Source: UBA1952 sp965246855 (GTDB taxonomy: Bacteria > Bacteroidota > Bacteroidia > Chitinophagales > Chitinophagaceae). From it: a stretch of DNA of 64,000 nucleotides. The DNA lies in NCBI GenBank assembly GCA_965246855.1, contig CBDFFP010000002.1, positions 496,001 to 560,000 of the forward strand, written 5' to 3'. The position numbers and the translations under genes are program-made. Below are positions 51,360-59,572 of this stretch, piece by piece. Below the pieces are notes generated by a model. That model did not search any database. It saw nothing but the letters and a program-made list of their open reading frames with translations, and was not told the DNA's origin. How positions within the stretch are numbered: the stretch's first letter is position 1; each line of letters begins with the position of its first letter.

Positions 51360-52340
51360 CTATTCAACAATCTTTTTGTAGCCTGCCGGATTGCTGGCTT
51401 TAAAGGCCAACTGCTGCTCGGTTGTAAGCTTCTGGAAGTCTTCCATCGTCTTCACTTCCGTAGCGCCGCCTGCCGGGCTGGTCACCTGATCGGACAGCGT
51501 GATTTTGGCCGGAAGCTTCGCCAGGGTGGCGATACACAAGTCCATGTTTGTGGTTGCAAGCGCTTCATAGTGCGGGCGCTCCGTTTCCAGAATCTGGCCG
51601 CTCAAAACCGCACGGTCGAGCATTCCTTTTGAAACCGCTTTTTGCGTTTCGGAAAGCTGCTTTTCCAGCTTTTCCTTTTCCGCCTTCAGGGTGGCGTTTT
51701 CGGTTTTAGCTGCCGTCAGGTCGGTTGCCATTGTTTCAATGCCCCGCGCGGCGGCGGCCTCATCGCCCTCATCCAAAGGCTTTGTAAAGCCCATCAGCTG
51801 AAGCGCGGTAAAAGAAAGCAAGAGTTTTTTCATTGCTGGTTTTGGGGTGTCTGTTTTAGAAAAAGAAGGGTTTGTGTTGTTGGGGGAAAGCGCGGAAAGC
51901 GAAAGCTTCACCGCTTCTTCCGTCATCAGGCTGCCGTCCGCCGCATACAGGCGCAGGGCATTTGCATTGCCCGGAACGGCCACGATAGAGGCCTCGCCTA
52001 CTTCGCACTTCATCAGGTCATAGCTGCCGTCTGGCTGGCGCTCCATGTTGGCCGGGTCAAAAGAGATGCCCAGCGAACAGCCCCGAATCATGCCGCGTTC
52101 CACCTTGCCTTGTATTCTTTTGGCGCGGTCATCTTCCACATCAAAGTCATCGTCCGCCTTCAGGAAAGCGCCTTCTACCCGAATGTTTTTCCAACGCCCC
52201 AGCACCGCGTCCGTACTGTTTTGATGGTCATCCAGCATCACCGGGTTTGCTTTGAATCGCGCGAGGTCAATGCCTGCATTACGGATACGGAAACCGTAGC
52301 AGTTTACTACATTCTCATCATTCAGTACGAACGTGGCCAT
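51360..52340 (-). CDS. Prohead protease fused to scaffold domain (Mu gpI/gpZ-like)
   Basis: ATG 52340 (MATFVLNDENVVNCYGFRI) starts 326 residues. The first 150 are a S78-type prohead protease: FKANPVMLDDHQNSTDAVLGRW carries the catalytic His, and RGMIRGCSLGISF the Ser. After a linker the rest is helical with a coiled coil (TAAKTENATLKAEKEKLEKQLSE), the scaffold. An internal in-frame ATG at 51833 (MKKLLLSFTALQLMGF) could start a separate scaffold, as Mu gpZ arises from within gpI. The next gene is the capsid. Confidence 0.86.
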   Translation of the reverse strand: MATFVLNDENVVNCYGFRIRNAGIDLARFKANPVMLDDHQNSTDAVLGRWKNIRVEGAFLKADDDFDVEDDRAKRIQGKVERGMIRGCSLGISFDPANMERQPDGSYDLMKCEVGEASIVAVPGNANALRLYAADGSLMTEEAVKLSLSALSPNNTNPSFSKTDTPKPAMKKLLLSFTALQLMGFTKPLDEGDEAAAARGIETMATDLTAAKTENATLKAEKEKLEKQLSETQKAVSKGMLDRAVLSGQILETERPHYEALATTNMDLCIATLAKLPAKITLSDQVTSPAGGATEVKTMEDFQKLTTEQQLAFKASNPAGYKKIVE

Positions 52341-52459
52341 TTGCTTTCTTCGGGGGTCGTGAGGGCAAAAATGGCAGTCCTGCAAAGCAGGGGGAAATAA
52401 GTGTGCAAACCTTGCGCAGAAATTTAAAGAAGCACCGCAGTGGCAGGCAGTTTTGCCCA

Positions 52460-52957
52460 ATGGCAACAGGGAAAACAGGCACAAAAGGGGTGAAAAAGGC
52501 CGCTGCCCCGGTACGAAAAAAGGCCGGTCAAAAAAGCGCAGACGGCAACCGGGAATACGCCTTCATGCTTTTTCTGCAAAAGCTGCCACAAGGCGAAATC
52601 TCCACCCGTTGCGGTGTTTCCCAACAAACAATTACCAACTGGAAACAGGCCGATAATTGGGAAGCAAAACGCGCTTCCCGCAACATCAGCATCGACACGC
52701 TGATGGTAACCGCGTTGCAGAAAATAAACGAGATGCTGGAAAGCGGCAACTTAAACGCCGATGCTTTCTCCAAAGCCGTCGCGGGCCTCAAATCCCTCAA
52801 AGTGCGCAACACCGTGGATGATGAAATCAACTGCTTTCTCGACTTCCAAAACTTCCTGATGGAGCGCCGCCACACAGACGGCGTGGATGAAGGCTTCATC
52901 AAAACACTGGTAAAATTTCAGGACGCTTTCGTAAAACACCGCCTCGGCAATGTTTAA
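52460..52957 (+). CDS. Putative terminase small subunit (DUF1804-like)
   Basis: ATG 52460 (MATGKTGTKGVKKAAAPVRK) is used; the frame runs back to 52403 but through less likely residues. The 165-residue product has a helix-turn-helix GEISTRCGVSQQTITNWKQADNWEAKRAS (about residues 46-74), typical of small terminases that bind packaging sites. It overlaps the large terminase by 8 nt. It is the first gene of the rightward head module, diverging from the protease gene over 119 nt. Confidence 0.76.
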   Translation: MATGKTGTKGVKKAAAPVRKKAGQKSADGNREYAFMLFLQKLPQGEISTRCGVSQQTITNWKQADNWEAKRASRNISIDTLMVTALQKINEMLESGNLNADAFSKAVAGLKSLKVRNTVDDEINCFLDFQNFLMERRHTDGVDEGFIKTLVKFQDAFVKHRLGNV

Positions 52958-54461
52958 AAACAAGGTCAATAAGGAACTGGAACAACGCTGGCGGGATAGA
53001 ATCCAGTGGATTCAAAGCACCAATTTTTCCCTGCGCGAAAACGAGCAAACGAAAGCCATCCGCATCGCCCGCGCACGCCGCGATTATGCCTTCTTCGTCT
53101 CGCATTATTTCCTGCACCTGGCTTCCAAACCCTGCGCCAAATTCCAGATAGAAGCGGCGCAGATAATCAAGCTAAACGGCAACATCCGGGCGCTTTTGGA
53201 GTGGGCGCGCGGTCACGCCAAAAGTTCCCATGCTTCGCTGCTGATTCCGTTGTGGTTGTATTTCCAGGAAGTGCCGGAAATCCACTTCATGGTGCTGGTT
53301 TCCAAAAGCCAGGATATGGCCATTCGCCTGCTGTCCGATATCCAGGCCGAGTTACAATACAACGAAATCCTTACCCGCGACTTCGGCCATCAGGTAGGCG
53401 CAGGCACGTGGGCGGAAGGAGAATTTATCACCAAAAGCGGGGCCATGTTTGTAGCCCTGGGTCGAGGGCAATCGCCGCGCGGTTTGAAGAACCGGGGCAA
53501 GCGCCCGGACTACATTGTTATCGACGATATCGACGACGACGAACTGGTGCGCAATCCGCGCCGCGTGAAGGAAGTTTTGGAGTGGATTCTGACGGCGCTT
53601 TTCGGCACAATGGAAGGCGGGCGTGGCCGCTTTGTTTTCATCGGTAACCGCATCGCCAAAGAAAGCGTTCTTTCCCGTTTTGCGGAGTTAGAAGGCATCT
53701 ATCAGCGGCGTGTAAACATGCTGGACGAGCGCGGAAAGCCCTCATGGAGCGAGAACTATACCCTTGCCGAAGTGGATTCCATCCGGCAGCTTATCGGTGA
53801 ACGGCGCTTCCAAAAAGAGTACATGAATAACCCCATCGTGGAAGGTTCTGTTTTCCTGGAAAAAGACATTCGGTGGGGAAAGATTTTAGACCTGAAGCTG
53901 TACCGTTCGCTGGTGTGCTACACCGATCCTTCTTTTAAAGACAGCAGCACCAACGACTACAAAGCCACTGCGCTTTTGGGTAAGTCGCCCACCGGGGAAT
54001 ATCACCTGCTGAAGATGTACGCCGGTCAGTATTCCGTCGCGGAAATGGTGCGCAGCCACTACGAAATAGAGCGGTGGATAGATGGCCGTGTGCCATGCCA
54101 GTACTACATGGAAAGCAACTTCATTCAGGACTTGCTTCTCGACGAGTTCCGCACCTATGGCAACGCCGTCGGCCACCACGTTCCCGTCCGGGGCGACAGC
54201 AGGAAGAAGCCCGACAAATTCGCCCGTATTGAAGCCATGCAGCCGCTTTTTGAACGGGGCCTTTTCATGCTCAATGAAGCCGAGCGCAATAGCCCCGGAA
54301 TGCAGATTCTGAAACAGCAGCTTCTGATGTTTGAGAAAGGCTCGCGCATCAACGACGATGCACCCGACGCTTTGGAAGGAGCCGTCTTTCTTCTCAATCA
54401 GCGCACCCACAACGAAGCCGCTCCTTACTCCTTCGGCAAGCGCGAAAGCCGCCGATTCTAA
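52950..54461 (+). CDS. Terminase large subunit
   Basis: The 503-residue packaging motor has a Walker A-like ARGHAKS at residues 86-92, a Walker B plus catalytic acid in DYIVIDDIDDDE (187-198), and a C-terminal nuclease with D326 in CYTDPSF and DDAPDALEG near residue 475. It couples ATP hydrolysis to DNA translocation into the prohead and cuts the concatemer or, in a Mu-type phage, the host-flanked DNA. The family matches the Mu gp28 (DUF-type) large terminases. The start overlaps the small subunit by 8 nt. Confidence 0.9.
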   Translation: MFKNKVNKELEQRWRDRIQWIQSTNFSLRENEQTKAIRIARARRDYAFFVSHYFLHLASKPCAKFQIEAAQIIKLNGNIRALLEWARGHAKSSHASLLIPLWLYFQEVPEIHFMVLVSKSQDMAIRLLSDIQAELQYNEILTRDFGHQVGAGTWAEGEFITKSGAMFVALGRGQSPRGLKNRGKRPDYIVIDDIDDDELVRNPRRVKEVLEWILTALFGTMEGGRGRFVFIGNRIAKESVLSRFAELEGIYQRRVNMLDERGKPSWSENYTLAEVDSIRQLIGERRFQKEYMNNPIVEGSVFLEKDIRWGKILDLKLYRSLVCYTDPSFKDSSTNDYKATALLGKSPTGEYHLLKMYAGQYSVAEMVRSHYEIERWIDGRVPCQYYMESNFIQDLLLDEFRTYGNAVGHHVPVRGDSRKKPDKFARIEAMQPLFERGLFMLNEAERNSPGMQILKQQLLMFEKGSRINDDAPDALEGAVFLLNQRTHNEAAPYSFGKRESRRF

Positions 54462-54580
54462 ACCCTTTCTTTCTAAAAACGATGAACACAAATCTTTCCC
54501 GCCAGCAGATAGCCGCCGCCATTCGCAACGGGCAACCCCTTACCGCTGCCCAAAGCGCCCGCGTTGAACACATCCGACAG

Positions 54581-54865
54581 TTAGTTGAAGCGAGGGCCGA
54601 TGTCCACAATCCGTCCTTCATTGCTTGCGTCCACAAAACCCCGTACCAACGCTTTAAAAGCCTCAAAAGAAAGACACAGTCCCTGCTTCCCTTCCCGAAG
54701 CATGTGGCGCGCTGCCTGCGCTATGGGTTGCGAAAGCTTGTCGGGATGTGCCGATAGTATCAGCACGTAATCCCGGACAATTTCTGCCGCCTCAGCGCCT
54801 TTATCCTGCAACAGATACACGCAAGACTGATGCCAGTCTAAAAGCAATTCTTCTTCTGTATTCAT
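54581..54865 (-). CDS. Hypothetical protein encoded antisense inside the head module
   Basis: The 94-residue minus-strand product (MNTEEELLLDWHQSCVYLLQ, KGAEAAEIVRDYVLILSAHP, QAARHMLREGKQGLCLSFEA) reads as a natural helical protein. It lies between two plus-strand head genes. A plus-strand frame at 54482-54757 overlaps it; its first 38 residues look real but the rest is basic and poor, so I prefer this one. Its function is unknown; an antisense gene here could regulate the head genes or be a moron. Confidence 0.5.
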   Translation of the reverse strand: MNTEEELLLDWHQSCVYLLQDKGAEAAEIVRDYVLILSAHPDKLSQPIAQAARHMLREGKQGLCLSFEAFKALVRGFVDASNEGRIVDIGPRFN

Positions 54866-54889
54866 GCCTCAAAGCTAATTCCCCTTCTC

Positions 54890-55375
54890 ATGTTCATTAC
54901 CGCCGCCGAGCTTAAAACCGTTGCTTACCAATACCAACTCGACCAAATCACCGACAACGACCCCGGCATTGTGGATGATGCCATTGCCGCCGCCGAAGAC
55001 GAAGTTTTGGGCTATCTGCGACCCGGCCCCAAAGGCCTTGCACAATCCTACGATACCGGCTACATCTTCAGCCGCACCGGCACAGACAGAAGCCCGCTGC
55101 TGTTGCAGCATGTGAAAACCGTTGCGCTCTGGCACATCATTCAGCTTGCCAATGTGGACATGATTTACGAGCAGGTAAAAGACCGTTACGACCGCGCGAT
55201 TAACTGGCTGAAGCAAGTATCTCGCGGAGACATAATGCCCAATCTTCCGCTGCTTTCCGATGCCGGAACCTCGGCCACCACCACCGGAACCGGCAGCAGC
55301 GCCACCATTGCCCAAACGCCCAACGACTACCAAATCGCGCGCATGGGCAGCCGTCCCAAATTCAATCACGAGTAG
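54890..55375 (+). CDS. Mu gp36-like head protein (DUF1320)
   Basis: The 161-residue product starts MFITAAELKTVAYQYQLDQI and has NDPGIVDDAIAAAEDEVLGYLRP and LLQHVKTVALWHIIQLANVDMIYEQVKDRYDRAINWLKQVSRGD. This is the DUF1320/gp36 pattern, a head-completion or head-tail connector protein next to the portal. The C-terminus is Ser/Thr-rich and likely disordered. It follows the small antisense gene by 24 nt. Confidence 0.82.
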   Translation: MFITAAELKTVAYQYQLDQITDNDPGIVDDAIAAAEDEVLGYLRPGPKGLAQSYDTGYIFSRTGTDRSPLLLQHVKTVALWHIIQLANVDMIYEQVKDRYDRAINWLKQVSRGDIMPNLPLLSDAGTSATTTGTGSSATIAQTPNDYQIARMGSRPKFNHE

Positions 55376-55390
55376 CCCCTTTCCCTCAAA

Positions 55391-56647
55391 ATGAACCTGA
55401 TAAAAAGTATTTCCGGCTATTTCGCAAAGCAATCCGAAACGCGCAAGCTTGCCGCCGACACGTCCACCAAAGAAAAAACGAAACGTTACTTGGAGTACGT
55501 AGAAAAGGCAACCGCCCGCACCCGGCAGGACATCGCCAAATGGAACACCGCACAGGCCATGTCCCATGCATACGATCCTAAAAACTTTGCCCTTCAGCTT
55601 CTCTTTGACGATGTGGAACTGGATGCGCTGCTTACCTCCCAAATTCAAAACCGCACCCAAATGGTGCTGGGACGCCCTTTTCAGTTGGTGAAGGAAGACG
55701 GTACGGCAGACGAAGAAGCCACCAAATTGCTGGCCGCAAACGCTGCCACCCGCGCGCTGACAGCGCTCATGATGGAAGCCATCTTCTTTGGCTACAACCT
55801 GGTAGAAATCGGCCTCGCCACAGACGCCACCGGGAAACTGCTATTCCAGACCTTTCCCATTCCGCGCCCTAACGTGGTGCCGCAAACAGGCTTTTTCTAT
55901 CCGGATTATAGCGGCGACGAGAAGATTCCTTATCGGGAAATGAAAGAGTTTGGAACATGGATTTTAGAGTTCAACACCGCCACACGCGGGCTGGTGAACA
56001 AAGCCATTCCACACGTCCTTTTTAAGCGCTTCGCGCAGTCGTGCTGGTCGGAATTGTGCGAAATCTACGGCATCCCGCCACGGGTGCTTTCCACCAACAC
56101 ACAGGATAATGGTATGCTGCGCCGGGCGGAGAAAATGATGTCCGACACGGGCGCTGCCGCCTGGTTCATTATTGACGATACCGAGAAGCTGAATTTTGCC
56201 ACCGGCACGGCCACGGACGGCGCGGTGTACAAAAACCTGATAAGCCTGTGTTCCAACGAAATCAGCCTGCTGCTGTCGGGCGCTGTAATCGGCCAGGATA
56301 CCCAGCACGGCAATCGCTCCAAAGAAGAAGCTTTGCAGCAAATGCTGCAAAACCTGGTAAAGGCGGATATGGCGCTGGTGGAAGATTGGTGGAACAGCAT
56401 TGCACTTCCGGCATTGGCAGCCATTGGTATTGTACCCGCAGGCCTGCGCTTTGCTTTTGAGGGCGCAGAAGACCTGGAACAGCTTTGGAAGTTTACCAAA
56501 GAAAGCCTCGACTATTTCAAGGTGGATCCGGCGTGGGTGAAAAGCAAGTTCGGTATTGAAATTACCGCCGAGCGCGAACCTTCTGCCAGTACCTCCGGCG
56601 ACAACACCAAAGGGAAAAAGCTCAGCGCAGAAGATTTTTTCGCCTAA
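55391..56647 (+). CDS. Portal protein, DUF935 (Mu gp29-like)
   Basis: The 418-residue protein has PKNFALQLLFDDVELDALLTSQIQNRTQMVLGRPF, MMEAIFFGYNLVEIGL, WSELCEIYGIPPRVLSTNTQD, SGAVIGQDTQHGNRSKEEALQQ and MALVEDWWNSIALPALAAIG, all in the style of DUF935 portals. It forms the dodecameric ring for DNA entry and joins head to tail. The last codons GAT TTT TTC form a T TTT TTC heptamer 4 nt before the stop, in the phase needed for a -1 slip into the MuF frame (see findings). Confidence 0.86.
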   Translation: MNLIKSISGYFAKQSETRKLAADTSTKEKTKRYLEYVEKATARTRQDIAKWNTAQAMSHAYDPKNFALQLLFDDVELDALLTSQIQNRTQMVLGRPFQLVKEDGTADEEATKLLAANAATRALTALMMEAIFFGYNLVEIGLATDATGKLLFQTFPIPRPNVVPQTGFFYPDYSGDEKIPYREMKEFGTWILEFNTATRGLVNKAIPHVLFKRFAQSCWSELCEIYGIPPRVLSTNTQDNGMLRRAEKMMSDTGAAAWFIIDDTEKLNFATGTATDGAVYKNLISLCSNEISLLLSGAVIGQDTQHGNRSKEEALQQMLQNLVKADMALVEDWWNSIALPALAAIGIVPAGLRFAFEGAEDLEQLWKFTKESLDYFKVDPAWVKSKFGIEITAEREPSASTSGDNTKGKKLSAEDFFA

Positions 56648-56702
56648 GCCCCGTTCCTACTTCCTCCCCCGCTCTTTCGGAGCGGGGGCCGGGGGGTGAG
56701 GC
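56635..56702 (+). promoter_or_regulatory. Possible -1 frameshift site and family-2 palindrome between portal and MuF
   Basis: The heptamer TTTTTTC (56635-56641) precedes the portal stop. A family-2 palindrome follows: CCCCCGCTC (56666-56674) pairs with GAGCGGGGG (56680-56688) around TTTCG, then GGGGGTGAGG. The stem begins 24 nt after the heptamer, longer than the usual spacer. It is marked as a regulatory candidate, not an established signal. Confidence 0.35.
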
Positions 56703-56784
56703 TCCGGGGCTGTTTGCCCACCTTCATCACCACATCAGCAGGCTCTACTTTGGGGAAAACCAAGCTGCGCCCGAAACCCAAAAT

Positions 56785-58101
56785 TTGAGTATCGGCGACG
56801 ACCTCAAGGCGATTTTCAAAAAGTGTAGCGATGCCTATCGCAAGGCTGTTGCCGTAGTGGCCAACAAAGGCAGCTTCAAGGCCGAAGACCTGCGCCGCCC
56901 CGAAATGCAGGCCCTCACCGACGCCACCTACAACGCCCTGAGCAGGGCCATCAACACCGGCATCACCGAGAAAATCCCGGCCTCGCTCACCGCTTCTTTG
57001 CAGCAAAGCGCCCACGTTTTCTCCGGCATGAAAACCTACACCGCGCTCCGGGAAACCGCCGCGCTCCTCACCGATGCGCAGGGCAGGCCGCGCCCCTTTG
57101 AAGCCTTCAAAGCCGACGTGCTGCGCCTGGATAAAACCTACAACCAGAATTATTTAGAAGCCGAGTATCAGTTCGCCACCCACAGCGCCCGCATGGCCGC
57201 CCAATGGCAACAGTACGCGCAGGATGGAGACCGCTACGACCTGCAATACCGCACGGCCAGCGATGACCGCGTGCGCGCCTCCCATCAGGTGCTGCATAAC
57301 GTAACCCTTCCGCCGTCCGACCCGTTTTGGAGCCAGTATTATCCGCCCAACGGCTGGCGCTGCCGTTGCACCGTGCAACAGGTACGCAAGGGTAAATATC
57401 CGGCTTCCGATAGCGACATCGCCAATAAAGCGGGCGAAGAAGCCACCACCCAAATCGGCAAGGACGGGAAGAATAAGATGGCTATGTTCCGCTTCAATCC
57501 TGGCGCAGATAAAAAGCTTTTCCCGCCCGATCATCCCTATACTTACGGGGGAAATTGCAGCACCCAATTAAGCAGCGGAAACGACAAATGCCGGGCGCTG
57601 GCTATTGCTACCCAAATGGCTGCAAACGCCACCGGCAAATTTTCTGTTCCTCAAAAACAGGCCATCTATGCAAAGCAGGTCGCAGACCAATACCAGCTTC
57701 AATACAACGACCCGAAAACGGGTGGAAAAGTCTTCATTCACGAGCTTGTAAATCCCTTGAGTAGCGATTTTAAAGACGTTCTGGAAGAAGCGATTTCACG
57801 CGCAAATAAGGGCAAGACAATGAGTATGCTTCCCGAAATTCACGCCAGCGAAACCGCCGCACGGGCGAAGCTTTTGCCTGGATATACCCGACCTACTTCC
57901 AACCCTGACCTTTATCAGAAAGAGGAAAAAGAGTATTGGGAAGTAGAAAGAACTGCCGGAAAAAAAGAGCGCACCGTGAAACAGCGATGTTTAGACGGAC
58001 TTGCACAGGCAGATAACGTAGTCTTGATTCTGGACGACAAAACCTTCTTGAAAGAAGCCGAAAAAGTACTTCAGAAAGCAAACAAGTATGTCATAAAATA
58101 G
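56785..58101 (+). CDS. MuF head-morphogenesis protein with C-terminal nuclease/toxin-like domain
   Basis: The frame listed starts at a TTG (56785, MSIGDDLKAIFKK), but the same frame is open upstream through LFAHLHHHISRLYFGENQ, which resembles the real N-terminus; the start is unsettled. Residues 1-250 are a MuF (Mu gp30) domain with RVRASHQVLHNVTLPPSDPFWSQYYPPNGWRCRCTVQQV. The last about 125 residues (from about 315) are a separate domain: KGKTMSMLPEI, TSNPDLYQKEEKEYWEVERTAGKK, RCLDGLAQADNVVLILDD. This looks like a polymorphic-toxin or CdiA-type nuclease tail. MuF proteins with toxin tails are known from other temperate phages. The gene lies between the portal and gpG. Confidence 0.8.
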   Translation: MSIGDDLKAIFKKCSDAYRKAVAVVANKGSFKAEDLRRPEMQALTDATYNALSRAINTGITEKIPASLTASLQQSAHVFSGMKTYTALRETAALLTDAQGRPRPFEAFKADVLRLDKTYNQNYLEAEYQFATHSARMAAQWQQYAQDGDRYDLQYRTASDDRVRASHQVLHNVTLPPSDPFWSQYYPPNGWRCRCTVQQVRKGKYPASDSDIANKAGEEATTQIGKDGKNKMAMFRFNPGADKKLFPPDHPYTYGGNCSTQLSSGNDKCRALAIATQMAANATGKFSVPQKQAIYAKQVADQYQLQYNDPKTGGKVFIHELVNPLSSDFKDVLEEAISRANKGKTMSMLPEIHASETAARAKLLPGYTRPTSNPDLYQKEEKEYWEVERTAGKKERTVKQRCLDGLAQADNVVLILDDKTFLKEAEKVLQKANKYVIK

Positions 58102-58178
58102 GGAAACCAACCTAAGAAGGTTGGTTGTCAGGCCACGCAGGTCAGTTCTTTGTATCCCGCCCCAAAAGTACGAAAACT

Positions 58179-58754
58179 ATGCCGGATTTCAACCGCTTTC
58201 TCCACAACGTCCTTTCCGACCTGCGCGTAGAACTCACCGATGAATTTGACCGCAATTTTGAACGCAAAGCCTTCTTTAATGTGCCCTGGGCTATGCCCAA
58301 ACGTGCCATCTCCAAAGGCTCCCTGCTGCTGCGCACCGGCGCGCTGCGCAGCAGCATCCAAAGCCGCGTGGATAACAACAGCATCGCCTTTTCTTCTTCG
58401 CTTCCCTATGCCGCACTTCACAACGAAGGCGGGGTGCTTACCGTTACGCCCAAAATGAAAAAATTCTTCTGGGCTATGTACTACAAGACCAGCGGAGCCA
58501 TAACCACGAAGAAATCCGGCGCAGCCAGCAAAAGCAAAAAGAACGCTGCGCTTTCGGCAGAAGCTATGTACTGGAAAGCCCTCGCGCTGATGAAAGCAGG
58601 GGCGAAGCTTACCATTCCCAAACGCCAGTTTATCGGCTGGCATGAGGCCGTAAATACCAACGTGCGCGCCATCATTGACGACAATGCGCAGGAAGTCATC
58701 CAAGACCTGAAAGCCGAATTACAGCAGCTTTCACCCCGCTTTAAAGCAGGTTGA
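58179..58754 (+). CDS. Phage virion morphogenesis protein (Mu gpG-like)
   Basis: ATG 58179 (MPDFNRFLHNVLSDLRVELT) gives 191 residues; a longer frame from 58125 crosses a hairpin. Segments FDRNFERKAFFNVPWAMP, LLLRTGALRSSIQSRV, YAALHNEGG and KRQFIGWHEAVNTNVRAIIDDNAQEVIQDLK are typical of gpG tail-completion proteins, which bridge head and tail. A hairpin AACCAACCT/AGGTTGGTT precedes it. It is the last gene of the rightward head module and ends at a terminator. Confidence 0.82.
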   Translation: MPDFNRFLHNVLSDLRVELTDEFDRNFERKAFFNVPWAMPKRAISKGSLLLRTGALRSSIQSRVDNNSIAFSSSLPYAALHNEGGVLTVTPKMKKFFWAMYYKTSGAITTKKSGAASKSKKNAALSAEAMYWKALALMKAGAKLTIPKRQFIGWHEAVNTNVRAIIDDNAQEVIQDLKAELQQLSPRFKAG

Positions 58755-58762
58755 AAACACCA

Positions 58763-58796
58763 CAAAAAAGCCCTGGCAAACATTGCCAGGGCTTTC
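58763..58796. terminator. Bidirectional terminator at the converging gpG and tail-terminator genes
   Basis: AAAGCCCTGGCAA and TTGCCAGGGCTTT pair around ACA. The minus strand has a T6 tract and the plus strand CTTTCT. It separates the rightward head genes from the leftward genes. Confidence 0.85.
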
Positions 58797-58800
58797 TACG

Positions 58801-58843
58801 CTCACCACCCCTCTCCTTCGGAGAGGGGCCGGGGGGTGAGGCC
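58801..58843. repeat. Family-2 interspersed palindrome
   Basis: CTCACCACCCCTCTCC and GGAGAGGGGCCGGGGGGTGAG surround TTC. It is adjacent to the terminator and to the stop of the minus-strand gene at 58847. Confidence 0.8.
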
Positions 58844-58846
58844 CCA

Positions 58847-59362
58847 TCACGGGCTAATAAGCACCGGCGTTACACCTGCCACCGCTACCGGGGGCACATT
58901 CAAATCTTCGTTTACGCTCGTCGTGAAAAGAATCTCGTACACCTGAAGCCCGTCTTCGCGCGGGAGGCGCCGCGTCGCCGTGCGAATTAACCGGCTATAA
59001 GTGATTTGCCCGGCCACCGGCCCCGCAAGCGGTGGATTATCACACCAGCCATGCAGCGCCTTCGTAACCGCGTCCACCGTGCGGATAATCTCCATAGCCG
59101 CCGCCTTTTGTGTGGCGCTGGCTTTGGAGCTGGATGGGGTCAGGCGCAGGTCGGCCACCCGGACGCGAATGGTCGCCAGCCCCTCTTGCCGGAGCTTCCC
59201 CAAATTGCTCCATTGAACGCTTTCCAGCCCCACCACAGCAGCAGGCCAAACGGCGGGTGGGTGCGCGCTGTAATAATCCAACTGGCCCCAATCCTGGTCG
59301 GTGTATTTCAGGCCCGCAACGGTGGCCATTTGGGCCTGAATATCAGTCAATACCTTTTCCAT
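58847..59362 (-). CDS. Putative tail terminator/connector protein (gp37-like)
   Basis: ATG 59362 overlaps the previous stop (TGATG). The 171-residue product has YTDQDWGQLDYYSAHPPAVWPAAVVGLESVQWSNLGKLRQEGLATIRVRVADL and a beta-rich end (QVYEILFTTSVNED). Proteins of this shape lie near gpG in Mu-like Bacteroidota phages and fit a tail terminator (gp37 or gpU-like) role. It is on the opposite strand from gpG, which is unusual. The identification is by pattern and place. Confidence 0.58.
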   Translation of the reverse strand: MEKVLTDIQAQMATVAGLKYTDQDWGQLDYYSAHPPAVWPAAVVGLESVQWSNLGKLRQEGLATIRVRVADLRLTPSSSKASATQKAAAMEIIRTVDAVTKALHGWCDNPPLAGPVAGQITYSRLIRTATRRLPREDGLQVYEILFTTSVNEDLNVPPVAVAGVTPVLISP

Positions 59363-59568
59363 CAAAAGAGTTGCATTTGGGGCGTTGCGGCCAGTTTCAT
59401 GGCTTTGTAGTTCATCAGCGTCCGGTAGGAAATATAAATGCCGTGTTTGGGCAAAACATGGCGCACGATGTACGTGTCCGGCACATCATACTCCTTCTCC
59501 TTCACGCTTCTGTAAAGCGTAACAACACGCTCAACAGCCTTCCGGTGATTTTGAGCATTGTAAGCCAT
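59362..59568 (-). CDS. Small phage protein with helix-turn-helix-like segment (68 aa)
   Basis: The product MAYNAQNHRKAVERVVTLYR is followed by DVPDTYIVRHVLPKHGIYISYRTLMNYKAM, a helix pair with HGIYISYRTL that could bind DNA. It overlaps the following gene by one base (TGATG), so the two are coupled. A promoter lies right before it (59573-59605). It may be a small regulator of the late genes; no named family was recognised. Confidence 0.6.
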   Translation of the reverse strand: MAYNAQNHRKAVERVVTLYRSVKEKEYDVPDTYIVRHVLPKHGIYISYRTLMNYKAMKLAATPQMQLF

Positions 59569-59572
59569 GCCA

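Noticed and set aside
54482..54757. Plus-strand ORF beginning MNTNLSRQQIAAAIRNGQPL
   Set aside because: The first 38 residues look plausible, but the rest is basic and lies antisense to a better ORF (54581-54865). Kept only as an alternative.
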